Source: CAYXWM01 sp964468805
GTDB taxonomy: Bacteria > Bacillota > Clostridia > Lachnospirales > WRBF01
Direction: 5' to 3'
Length of the DNA stretch: 62,228 nt
Assembly (NCBI GenBank): GCA_964468805.1
Contig: CAYXWM010000008.1
Coordinates: 1 to 62,228, forward strand
Part shown: positions 1-8,525 of the stretch, piece after piece
Position numbering within the stretch: the stretch's first letter is position 1
Layout of the letters: each line of letters begins with the position of its first letter
Program-made: the position numbers and the translations under genes
The notes under the pieces: model-generated
The model's database searches: none
What the model was told of the DNA's origin: nothing
What the model saw: only the letters and a program-made list of their open reading frames with translations

Positions 1-806
1 TCAACAGCCTTGCCAAAGAAGTTTGCGAAAATATAGACCATTACGAACTTTCCGTAGCAGTAAACAAAATTCACGAATTTATTTGGGACGAATACTGTGA
101 CTGGTATATAGAAATGGTGAAACCACGCCTTTATAATAAGGAAGACTCCACTCGCTTAACAGCATTGTGGACTCTGAAATCCGTTTTGATTGATTCCATG
201 AAGCTTCTTCATCCCTTTATGCCCTTTATCACCGAGGAAATCTTCACAAGCGTTCAATCAAAAGAAAAAACCGTTATGCTTTCTAGCTACCCCACTTTTA
301 AAGACGCAAACCACCATCCGGAAGCCGAAAAGGCAGTGGGTCTGGTTAAGGAAGCGGTTAAAGGCATTCGTAACATTAGAGTACAAATGAACGTTCCGCC
401 TTCAAAAAAGGTTAATATAACGGTAGTTTCAGCTAAAGACGATGTTTTAACTCTGTTTAAAGACAGTGCAGTTTTCTTTGCACCTCTTGCCAACGCAAAA
501 TCCGTTGACTTTGCTTCGAATAACAGCAATATTCCGGAGGATTCCGTTTCTGTTGTTATACAGGATTGCGTTCTGTATATGCCTTTTGCCGAATTGGTTG
601 ACGTTTCCGCTGAAATCGACCGTTTGACCAAAGAAAAAAATCGCCTCAATGACGAAGTTTCCCGTATAGAAAAGAAACTCTCAAACGAAGGCTTCGTAGC
701 TAAAGCACCTGCCGCAATTATAGACGTTGAGCGTGAAAAACTCCAAAAATACTCCGGTATGTTGGAACAGGTATTGCAACAGTTGGAAGGGCTTAAAAAA
801 TATTAA
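1..806 (+). CDS. valS: Valyl-tRNA synthetase, C-terminal part (partial)
   Basis: The reading frame is open from base 3, so the gene enters from outside the window; an ATG at 114 is internal. The visible 267 residues are the C-terminal part of a class I aminoacyl-tRNA synthetase that charges tRNA-Val. The first part matches the anticodon-binding domain (FIWDEYCDWYIEMVKPRL, then LLHPFMPFITEEI). The last 70 residues or so are a charged coiled coil (RLTKEKNRLNDEVSRIEKKL) typical of the ValRS C-terminal arm that contacts tRNA. The catalytic HIGH and KMSKS regions lie outside the window. A hairpin with a T-run follows the stop codon. folC comes next, an order often seen in Bacillota. Identification is confident from the domain order and motif wording. 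Confidence 0.95.
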   Translation, partial: NSLAKEVCENIDHYELSVAVNKIHEFIWDEYCDWYIEMVKPRLYNKEDSTRLTALWTLKSVLIDSMKLLHPFMPFITEEIFTSVQSKEKTVMLSSYPTFKDANHHPEAEKAVGLVKEAVKGIRNIRVQMNVPPSKKVNITVVSAKDDVLTLFKDSAVFFAPLANAKSVDFASNNSNIPEDSVSVVIQDCVLYMPFAELVDVSAEIDRLTKEKNRLNDEVSRIEKKLSNEGFVAKAPAAIIDVEREKLQKYSGMLEQVLQQLEGLKKY

Positions 807-820
807 ACTTTCAATAAATA

Positions 821-852
821 AAAAAGACTTTCTTTAATAATAGAGTCTTTTT
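821..852 (+). terminator. Intrinsic terminator after valS
   Basis: Inverted arms AAAAAGACT and AGTCTTTTT lie 15 nt after the valS stop. The right arm ends in a T-run. Confidence 0.7.
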
Positions 853-903
853 GAAGGGAGTATCCCTCAAGGTCTTATCTTTTCGTTACCCATACAAACC
901 AAA

Positions 904-935
904 GTTTGAGGAAACTTTTTTAAGTTTCCTCAAAC
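904..935. repeat. Perfect 14-bp inverted repeat
   Basis: GTTTGAGGAAACTT is followed after 4 nt by its exact reverse complement. It sits between the valS terminator and folC. No clear T-run follows, so it may be a second terminator or a structured spacer. Just before it, at 860-878, is a CCCTCAAGGTCTTA segment that recurs in other intergenic regions. Confidence 0.6.
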
Positions 936-1062
936 GCTGTTATTAGCCTTTTTACAGAATCTATATAACGATCTTTCCTTACATAAAAGGACTATACTTA
1001 ATTACTATTCTTTATGAAATTAAGTAGCATTGAAGTTAATTTACTAATTTGGGAGGATTACC

Positions 1063-2382
1063 TTGACTTACGAAGAAGCAGTGCGTTATTTGGAAAAAAG
1101 CTATTCCTTGGACAAATGCAGTTTCACGGAAAATTTCGAATTAATCTTGGAACGTCTCAACAATCCTCATAAACAGTTAAATTTCATTCATATAGCCGGC
1201 ACCAACGGCAAAGGCTCAACCACCGCCATGTTAAGCTCCGTTCTGATTGCAGAGGGCTACAAAACCGGCACATTTACCTCTCCTCATTTAGAGGAGTTTA
1301 CCGAAAGAATAGCCATCAACGGCGATCAAATATCCAAGGAGGACTTTGCCTCTTTAATCGGTGAGGTAGAAGCAGCCGGGCGAGATTTAACCCAGCCTGC
1401 CTTGGCGTTTTTTCATATTCTCACCGCAGTCAGCTATCTGTATTTCGTCAAGAAAAATGTAGACATAGCAATAATCGAAGCCGGTTTGGGCGGCCGCCTT
1501 GATTGTACCAATGTTATTGAAAAACCTCTGCTTTCCGCAATAACCTCCATAGGCTTTGACCATATGCAGTTTTTGGGAAATACCATTGAGGATATAGCTT
1601 GGCAAAAAGCCGGGATTATAAAAAACGACTGCCCGGTAGTAATGTATGGAAATTCGGAAAAGGTAAATACTGTAATACATAAGGAAGCGGCTGAAAAGAA
1701 CTCAAAGGTTTATTCTTTGGGAGATAACTTTAAGCTGAATTTGGTTAGTACGAAACCGGAACAAACGGTGTTTGATATAGAATGCGACATTTTTAAATAC
1801 GAAGGTTTGTCTCTACATCTTATGGGTAAATTTCAGGTATACAATGCCTGTACCGTATTACTCTGCGTAGAAGCCCTCAGAAATCAAGGCTACAAAATTA
1901 AGGACGGCTCCGTTTACAACGGTCTGAAAGCCGCAAGATGGCCGGGTCGCATGGAAGTTATTTCGGAAAAACCCACAATAATTCTGGACGGTTGCCACAA
2001 TACCGATGCCATACACAGATTCTGCGAAAGTATAAAGGAATATTTCCCGGATAAACGTCATATTTTTGTTGTCGGTATTTCCGATGATAAAGAGTATCCT
2101 TTAATGCTGGAGGAACTGTCCTCTATTGCAGGAGCGATAATTCTTACACAACCGCCAAATCACAGATTTACAGCCTGCGAAAAGATGGCGGAATACGTTA
2201 CGACTAAATGTTATATCAAAGAAGATTACCGTGAGGCAATCCAATTTGCTCTTGACTTAATTTCAAATGATGATATTATTTCAATTATAGGTTCTTTGTA
2301 CCTAATCGGAGAAATTAAGACTTTGATAGGAAAAGGAGGTTGGTCTGATGATAGATTTCAAAGAAGAAATAAGCAAGTATAA
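1063..2382 (+). CDS. folC: Dihydrofolate/folylpolyglutamate synthase
   Basis: A 439-residue Mur-ligase-family enzyme that adds glutamate to folates in the cytoplasm. The N-terminal part carries the ATP-binding loop in AGTNGKGSTTAML (about residue 46) and the folate-synthase signature FTSPHLEEFTERIAING. EAGLGGRLDCTN and the C-terminal-domain motif LDGCHNTDA follow. Length and motif order are normal for FolC. The start is TTG, chosen because GGGAGG lies 8 nt upstream; no ATG fits. The 3' end overlaps a small ORF that begins at 2348, so the two are probably translationally coupled. It is likely the first gene of an operon with the TPR protein that follows. Confidence 0.93.
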   Translation: MTYEEAVRYLEKSYSLDKCSFTENFELILERLNNPHKQLNFIHIAGTNGKGSTTAMLSSVLIAEGYKTGTFTSPHLEEFTERIAINGDQISKEDFASLIGEVEAAGRDLTQPALAFFHILTAVSYLYFVKKNVDIAIIEAGLGGRLDCTNVIEKPLLSAITSIGFDHMQFLGNTIEDIAWQKAGIIKNDCPVVMYGNSEKVNTVIHKEAAEKNSKVYSLGDNFKLNLVSTKPEQTVFDIECDIFKYEGLSLHLMGKFQVYNACTVLLCVEALRNQGYKIKDGSVYNGLKAARWPGRMEVISEKPTIILDGCHNTDAIHRFCESIKEYFPDKRHIFVVGISDDKEYPLMLEELSSIAGAIILTQPPNHRFTACEKMAEYVTTKCYIKEDYREAIQFALDLISNDDIISIIGSLYLIGEIKTLIGKGGWSDDRFQRRNKQV

Positions 2383-2494
2383 ACCCATTTTGCTTATGGA
2401 CGACGTGGAAAGTGCTATTCATTCGGATGAAATACGTGACGTTATGGATCTCCTTCAGCAAATTTCCAAGGATAATTCTGCACAAAAGGAGTAG
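2348..2494 (+). CDS. Small 48-residue protein overlapping folC
   Basis: A short ORF in another frame that begins inside the end of folC (35-nt overlap). It reads MIDFKEEISKYKPILLMDD and ends ISKDNSAQKE. AAAGGAGG stands 7 nt before the ATG, one of the best ribosome sites in the window, which is the main support. The product is acidic and predicted helical with no membrane segment or cysteine. The stop codon is followed within 7 nt by the start of the TPR gene, so all three genes look translationally coupled. I do not recognise a family. Confidence 0.6.
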   Translation: MIDFKEEISKYKPILLMDDVESAIHSDEIRDVMDLLQQISKDNSAQKE

Positions 2495-2500
2495 GTGGTC

Positions 2501-3868
2501 ATGTTATGCCCCAATTGCTTTTACGAGACAAGACCCGAAAAATATTGTGAAAGCTGTGGATTTAACATAGCACTTTACAATAAAATTTACAGGATTTCCG
2601 CTCAGTTGTACAATAAAGGCTTAGATTGTGCAAAAGCTTCGGACTTATCCGGTGCCATAGAGGCGCTGAACAAGAGTGTCGAATTTTATAAATTTAATAC
2701 AGACGCAAGAAACCTATTGGGTCTGGCTTATTATGAAATGGGAATGATAGGCGATGCTCTGATGCATTGGATAATCAGCTCCTCTTTTCAAAAAAACGAT
2801 AACATTGCTTCCGAATATATTGAACGCATTCAACAAAACGGTCGAGAGCTGGAGATATACAACGATGCCATCAGAATGTACAATCAGGCTCGTTTATACG
2901 TAATACAAAAAAGCGACGACATAGCCATTATCCAGCTTAAAAAGGCTATAGACAACAGCCCTAATCTTATTCCGGCTTTAAACCTTTTAGCCTTGTGCCA
3001 CATGATTCACAAGGACAGACAAAGTGCCTTGGCATTGGTTCAACGTGTTTTGAGCATAGACGTAAACAACGCCATTGCCTTAAATTATTTTAAAGAACTG
3101 CAACCCAACGGTAACCGTCCGCAACCCATTCAAATTAAAACCTACAACCCAAAACCCAGGTCTACCTTTATGTCAAACCCCATAGACCAAAAGAAGGGCT
3201 TTGCCAATACTTTTCATTTGGCGGAGATTATCTCCTTTATAGTGGGCGTTGGAGCGGCTTTGGCAATTATGTATATACTCATAATTCCTGCCCTGAGCAA
3301 GCAAAGCGCGGACGAATTAACTGCCATGAAAGACGAATTTGCTCAAAAAGAAGCCACCTACAAAAACGAATCTGATCAAAACACCGCTAAAATTAAGAAT
3401 CTGGAAGACAGAATACAAGAACTCACAACCATAAATGACACCCTTAGTTTAAATGCCAGAGAAGAAAGCATAAAATCCGCCGAGGCACTTCAAGCCAGAG
3501 GCAACACCATAGAAGCAGCAAAACTCTTATACGAAACCAAGACCGACAATCTTAAATCCGACACCATAGAATTGGCAAATCGCCTAAAAGCCGCCATTCA
3601 CCCCAAGCTTTATACGGAAGGCATAGCGGCATACAATGCAAATTCCTATGAGCTTGCCAAGGAACATCTGGAAAAGGCACTGGATTTTGCGGAAATCGAT
3701 GGTACAAATGTGGATAATATTCTTTATTATTTGGGTCTTGTGGCTAAGGCAACCGATAATAAAATCGAAGCTATAGATTACTTTGACAGAATAATAACAG
3801 AGTTTCCGGATTCAAGCCAGCTTGATAACGCTAAAAATCAGACAAGCATAATTCAAAACTCACAATAA
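2501..3868 (+). CDS. Zinc-ribbon, TPR and membrane-anchored protein
   Basis: I chose the ATG at 2501 (9 nt after AAGGAG) over the GTG at 2495, giving 455 residues. The N-terminus is a four-cysteine zinc ribbon (CPNCFYE, then CESCGF). TPR-like helical repeats follow over roughly residues 30-200 (for example NKGLDCAKASDLSGAIEALN). One hydrophobic segment near residue 245-265 (SFIVGVGAALAIMYILIIPA) is a probable membrane anchor. A coiled coil (about 280-325) and a second TPR set with ALQARGNTIEAAKLLYE and ALDFAEI come next. This suggests an inner-membrane scaffold with cytoplasmic and outer TPR modules. No enzymatic motif is seen and I cannot assign a role. It is downstream of and coupled to the 48-aa ORF. 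Confidence 0.75.
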   Translation: MLCPNCFYETRPEKYCESCGFNIALYNKIYRISAQLYNKGLDCAKASDLSGAIEALNKSVEFYKFNTDARNLLGLAYYEMGMIGDALMHWIISSSFQKNDNIASEYIERIQQNGRELEIYNDAIRMYNQARLYVIQKSDDIAIIQLKKAIDNSPNLIPALNLLALCHMIHKDRQSALALVQRVLSIDVNNAIALNYFKELQPNGNRPQPIQIKTYNPKPRSTFMSNPIDQKKGFANTFHLAEIISFIVGVGAALAIMYILIIPALSKQSADELTAMKDEFAQKEATYKNESDQNTAKIKNLEDRIQELTTINDTLSLNAREESIKSAEALQARGNTIEAAKLLYETKTDNLKSDTIELANRLKAAIHPKLYTEGIAAYNANSYELAKEHLEKALDFAEIDGTNVDNILYYLGLVAKATDNKIEAIDYFDRIITEFPDSSQLDNAKNQTSIIQNSQ

Positions 3869-4125
3869 CTCATATGGAAAATGACTTAATATTATCAGCC
3901 CTAATTAATTAGGGCATTTCCTTTAATATCCAATTTATTTATTGGTATTAAAAAAGTTTACCCCTTATCTTTTCATTTTTCGGTGCATTCACGTATGAAA
4001 AAGCCAAAAAAATCACACGATAATTTACAAATCAACCAAAGTTTTATATACTCCGCAACCTCTTATGTTTTATATCATATTAATTAGTATATACATTATT
4101 TGGAATAAGTTAAGGAGTTTTATTT

Positions 4126-4533
4126 ATGGATTTGATGGATTGGACGAAAATCGCCGCTTATTTCCTTTGGGAATATACCGCCTACGACAACCCTTTAACC
4201 CTTTGGTATTGTGTTGAGGATATGGCCTGCTGTTTGGAATCCCGAAATATAACCACGGCAGCTGCTTTGGATGAAATAAAAAAACGTGGAGTTTATGACT
4301 TCGGCTACGTGGAATTTGTTCGTAAAATAGCTTTCAGAATTTATATATATACTAATAGGGAAGACAGCCTTGCAAACTGGTTTGCCGCAGAAAAGTTGAT
4401 TAACAACGGAGAATGGTGCCATGCCATTATTAATGTGGCATCCACCTATGCAAAAGAGAAAGAAAGCCCCGACTTTATCTCAAAACTACGTTCAGACCAA
4501 GCAAAAAAACATTACGGTTCAACCGGTTTCTGA
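4126..4533 (+). CDS. Hypothetical protein, 135 aa
   Basis: A single ORF with an ATG preceded by AAGGAG at 8 nt (ttaaggagttttattt). The product starts MDLMDWTKIAAYFLWEYTAY and is rich in aromatic residues and cysteine near the N-terminus. It has no clear membrane segment or signal peptide and looks soluble and mostly helical. I do not recognise a family or motif. It stands alone, about 260 nt after the TPR gene and 65 nt before the ABC-F gene, so co-transcription with the latter is possible. The 258-nt gap upstream is AT-rich, with no gene that I can support. Confidence 0.6.
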   Translation: MDLMDWTKIAAYFLWEYTAYDNPLTLWYCVEDMACCLESRNITTAAALDEIKKRGVYDFGYVEFVRKIAFRIYIYTNREDSLANWFAAEKLINNGEWCHAIINVASTYAKEKESPDFISKLRSDQAKKHYGSTGF

Positions 4534-4598
4534 TAAGACCGGCTTTTGAGGAGACCCCGCGTGTATCCTCATCCATGCTTACGAAAGAAGGTACATAA

Positions 4599-6464
4599 TT
4601 GATTTTAACTTGCAACGATATTTCAAAATCATTCGGTGAACATGAGGTCTTAAAAAACGTCGGCTTTATAATTGAAGAAGGCGAAAAAGCAGCAATAGTG
4701 GGCAACAACGGTTCCGGTAAAACTACGTTGATGCAAATTATTTGCGGCTTACAGACCTCGGACAGCGGAAATGTACAAATTTCTAAAGATAAACGCTTGG
4801 GCTACCTTGCCCAGGATTTACTCAGCGGCGACAACACAATTTACGATGAACTCTTGTCCGTTTTTTCCCATGTAATAGCCACAGAAAATCGTATCCGTGA
4901 GACAGAAGCGGAAATGATGGGCAAAGAGGGCGACGAATTACAGGATTTAATGTCAAGATATTCCCGCTTAACCGAAAGTTTTGAAGCCAACAAGGGTTAT
5001 GAATACAGAAGCCGAATCAAGGGCGTAATCAAGGGATTGGGTTTTTTGGACGAGGACAGCTCAAGATTGCTTTCAACTCTGTCGGGAGGAGAAAAAACCA
5101 GAGTAGGCCTGGCGAAACTGCTTTTACAAGAACCCCAACTTTTATTGCTGGACGAGCCCACAAACCATTTGGACATAGAATCTGTTCAATGGCTTGAGGG
5201 CTTTTTAAACAATTACAGCGGAAGCGTTCTTATTATTTCTCATGACCGCTATTTTTTGGATAAACTGGTCACAAAGATTCTCGAAATAGAAAACACCAAA
5301 GCCACCGTTTATCTTGGCAACTACAAAACCTATGCACAAAAGAAAGAGCAGGACAGAGAAACAGCCCTAAGGCATTACGTAAATCAACAGAGAGAAATAG
5401 CAAGACAAGAAAACATTATTAAACAACTACGCTCCTATAACCGAGAAAAAACAGTTAAACGTGCTGAAAGTCGGGAAAAGGCCTTGGAAAAAATCGAGCG
5501 TTTGGATAAACCCCAAGAAACCCAAAAGATGCACATAGAGATTGTTCCCAAGAAGGAAAGCGGTAAGGACGTCTTGGATATAAAGGAAATATCCAAGGGA
5601 TTTAACGGCGATAATCTTCTAAGCAATATTTCTTTCAGTATAAGCAAGGGCGAAAAAGTTGCAATAATCGGACCAAACGGAGTAGGGAAAACCACTCTTT
5701 TAAAAATAATTCTTGAACAACATCAGCCTGACAAAGGCACGATAACCTTGGGAAAGAACGTTTTTATCGGATATTACGACCAACAACACCAACAAGCCGA
5801 CCCGGAAAAGACTATTTTTCAAGAACTCCGGGACAGTAATCCCGACTTAACCAACCTAGAACTTCGCAATGTTTTGGCGGCTTTTATGTTTACCGGCGAT
5901 GATGTTGAGAAGCAAATAGGAAAACTCAGCGGCGGTGAACGAGGTAGGGTAAGCCTAGCCAAACTTATGCTCAGTAACGCCAATTTCCTTATATTGGACG
6001 AACCTACGAACCATCTTGATATGCAGTCCAAAGAAATTCTTGAAGAAGCAGTTCGTAATTATACAGGTACGGTACTCTACGTTTCTCACGACAGGTATTT
6101 TATAAACAATACAGCAGAAAAAATTCTGGAAATCCGAAACAAGGAAGCCACCGTATATTACGGAAATTATGACTATTACCTGGAGAAAAAACAGGATACG
6201 CCTGTTGAAACTTCCGTAAAAGCACCGCCCAAGAAAAATACAAGGGTAAAACCCAAATCAAAAAAGGCCGCTGTAGAAAGAATGGAAAAGAATATAGCGG
6301 TCATAGAAGAAAAGATAAAACAGACCGACTTTGAATTGGAACAGCCCGAAGTAAACACCAATCCGGTAAAGGCTCAGGAATTATTCGAATTAAGGCAGCA
6401 ATTGGACAGTGAATTGGCTGAACTATATGAACAATGGGAAATCCTTGCGGAGGAAGCGGAATAA
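4599..6464 (+). CDS. ABC-F family ATPase (ribosome-associated type)
   Basis: A 621-residue soluble protein with two fused ABC ATPase domains and no membrane segments, which defines the ABC-F family. These proteins act on the ribosome as translation factors or antibiotic-protection proteins. Domain 1 has Walker A GNNGSGKTT (near residue 37), signature LSGGEKTRVGLAK, and Walker B LLLDEPTNHLD. A charged linker (residues about 240-320) follows. Domain 2 has GPNGVGKTT, LSGGERGRVSLAK and LILDEPTNHLD. The C-terminus is a Lys/Glu-rich coiled coil, as in the Uup/YdiF/YfmR-like subgroup. The TTG start is chosen because GAAGG lies 7 nt upstream. The exact subgroup cannot be fixed by eye. Confidence 0.9.
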   Translation: MILTCNDISKSFGEHEVLKNVGFIIEEGEKAAIVGNNGSGKTTLMQIICGLQTSDSGNVQISKDKRLGYLAQDLLSGDNTIYDELLSVFSHVIATENRIRETEAEMMGKEGDELQDLMSRYSRLTESFEANKGYEYRSRIKGVIKGLGFLDEDSSRLLSTLSGGEKTRVGLAKLLLQEPQLLLLDEPTNHLDIESVQWLEGFLNNYSGSVLIISHDRYFLDKLVTKILEIENTKATVYLGNYKTYAQKKEQDRETALRHYVNQQREIARQENIIKQLRSYNREKTVKRAESREKALEKIERLDKPQETQKMHIEIVPKKESGKDVLDIKEISKGFNGDNLLSNISFSISKGEKVAIIGPNGVGKTTLLKIILEQHQPDKGTITLGKNVFIGYYDQQHQQADPEKTIFQELRDSNPDLTNLELRNVLAAFMFTGDDVEKQIGKLSGGERGRVSLAKLMLSNANFLILDEPTNHLDMQSKEILEEAVRNYTGTVLYVSHDRYFINNTAEKILEIRNKEATVYYGNYDYYLEKKQDTPVETSVKAPPKKNTRVKPKSKKAAVERMEKNIAVIEEKIKQTDFELEQPEVNTNPVKAQELFELRQQLDSELAELYEQWEILAEEAE

Positions 6465-6604
6465 ACTTTATTATTATGTTTTTTTAAGATATAGCCGTAT
6501 ATAACTTATAAAGTATTTAGTTATTCGGCTATGGGTTTGGGGTAGAAGACCTTTTGTCGTTTATACGGGGGCTCTGCCCCAATTTATATTGCCGGAGGTA
6601 TGAA

Positions 6605-8314
6605 ATGGAGATAAATGCAAATTATGTTCCCAACTCAAACGCTCCTCTTACACAGCCAAATCGGGAAATAAGCGATAAGGCCGTAAGTCCAAGCAACAAC
6701 GATATTATTAAGGGCGAAGCAAGCTTATTGCCAAACGGTGATATACAAGTAAAAACTTCAGACGGTTCCACGGTCAGCGGTACTCCCATAAAACCCGTAG
6801 AGCCGGGCGGCGAGCAAAGTTTTTTGGTAAAGGTCATAGACGGGAAGATATTCTTGGAACCGGTAAAGACGGAAAGCCCTCAAACCGAGGCAATACGCAA
6901 CGCCCTGGAGGCTTCCGGTTTAAAAGCCGATTCCGAAAATGTAAATCTTGCCAAAATATTGTTGTCCTATAATTTACCCTTAAACAAAGAAAACCTCCAA
7001 AATTTCAAAATGGCTTTAAAGCTTACAGGTGACCCGGAAAAGGCAATCTTTATGTTGGAAAACAATATACGACCTACTTTAAAAAATACCGAGCTTCTCA
7101 CAAGGATACTGTCCGGAGAGAATATGGTGGCTGAAGCAGTAAATGAGTTGTCGAAAAGTTTGGAAAATTTACCCGATACACTAGTGAAAAATATACTGAA
7201 AGATATATTTACATCCGCTCCACAATCCGTTACCGAAAAATCGGATACGTTAACTTTACTTAGCGATAAGCAAGTTAATTTAGAAGGTCAACCCAATACA
7301 GATACCTCTGCTATAAAAACACCCGATTCAATAAACAACTTCCAAAGCCGGGGAGATGTTTTAATAGAAGAAGCTGTAAAAAACATTATAAAAAATATTC
7401 CGGCACAACCGGATTCTCCGGTGGTCAAGCTGTTGCAAGAAGCTTTTCCGGAACATAATCAGTTGATTACACGTCAGATTGAAGAAAATGTACAAATCAA
7501 AGCGTTTCTCGCCGGGCTTACCGGTCCGGAAGGCTCTGTTCGGGAACAAATCGCCAATATTTCTCCGGAGCTTAAATTACCGCTGCAAAATCTTATTTCC
7601 GGCAATACGGCTGTTTCAACTGATTTGCAGGAAAAGTTCCTAAACGGCAATTTAAGTACAGAAGAATTTAAAATTCTACTAGAACAGCTTAATTTAAAAA
7701 ACGAAGCGAAATCTACCCTCGAACAGGAACAAAGCACTTTTTCGGCTAAACTGAGCTATAATCCCAAGGATGAAATCAACGTAGGCAAGTATTTGACAGA
7801 TTTGAGCATGAGGCTGGAATTGGCTAAGAGAATAATTGAAAGACTTCCGGAGGGTGAAGCCGGGGATATTTTGAAAAATATAAATAATCTCAGGCAGAAT
7901 ATTCAATTTACAACTCAGGTTAAACAATGCGAATTTTTTCAAGTTCCCGTTAATATTTACAACCAAGAACGCAACGGTGAATTTTATATAGTTAAGAATA
8001 ATAAGAAAACCCAAAAAGCCGGCGGTACGGTTTCGGCTTTAATTGCCTTGGATACAGCCAATATGGGTAGGTTTGAGACTTATCTGGTTAAGGACGGTCA
8101 AGAGGTAGAGTGCAGATTTCGTTTGGAGAATGACAAAGTAACAGAGCTTGTTAAGAGCAATATTTCCCAACTGGAGGATTTGCTTAAACAATATAATTAT
8201 TTGCTGAAACTTTGTTCATTTCAAAATTTAACAAAACCGTTTAATCTCCTTGATACCGGGAAAAAAGAAAAATCCGCCGAATTGGGGCGGTTTGCCGTGG
8301 ATATTCGTGCTTAA
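6605..8314 (+). CDS. Flagellar hook-length control (FliK)-like protein
   Basis: The start is taken at the ATG at 6605, which has GGAGG 6 nt upstream; this removes 17 upstream codons and gives 569 residues. The long N-terminal part is low in complexity and rich in Asn, Ser, Pro and Glu, as in hook-length rulers. The last 110 residues or so resemble the FliK C-terminal (Flg_hook) fold: GGTVSALIALDTANMGRFET, then VECRFRLENDKVTELVKSN, then a Leu-rich helix. No export signal can be seen, as is usual for FliK. No flagellar structural gene is adjacent; the nearest flagellar gene is fliS about 8 kb downstream. It could also be an uncharacterised protein with a FliK-like C-terminus. Confidence 0.55.
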   Translation: MEINANYVPNSNAPLTQPNREISDKAVSPSNNDIIKGEASLLPNGDIQVKTSDGSTVSGTPIKPVEPGGEQSFLVKVIDGKIFLEPVKTESPQTEAIRNALEASGLKADSENVNLAKILLSYNLPLNKENLQNFKMALKLTGDPEKAIFMLENNIRPTLKNTELLTRILSGENMVAEAVNELSKSLENLPDTLVKNILKDIFTSAPQSVTEKSDTLTLLSDKQVNLEGQPNTDTSAIKTPDSINNFQSRGDVLIEEAVKNIIKNIPAQPDSPVVKLLQEAFPEHNQLITRQIEENVQIKAFLAGLTGPEGSVREQIANISPELKLPLQNLISGNTAVSTDLQEKFLNGNLSTEEFKILLEQLNLKNEAKSTLEQEQSTFSAKLSYNPKDEINVGKYLTDLSMRLELAKRIIERLPEGEAGDILKNINNLRQNIQFTTQVKQCEFFQVPVNIYNQERNGEFYIVKNNKKTQKAGGTVSALIALDTANMGRFETYLVKDGQEVECRFRLENDKVTELVKSNISQLEDLLKQYNYLLKLCSFQNLTKPFNLLDTGKKEKSAELGRFAVDIRA

Positions 8315-8525
8315 TGTTTTAAATTTGCGGAATATAATACATGAATTTTTTAAGGTCGAAAATTTTTTAAGGCTGTGAGTTTATATAATTGCCCCTTGGT
8401 TTATATAATTGTATAAGTGCAATCATTTTCGGATTTGGGATAGTTACTCAACTTGTTTTACAGGGTAACAAATAAACAATCTAAGCATATTATTACAATA
8501 ATACAATACCTGGGGGGTTAAATTA

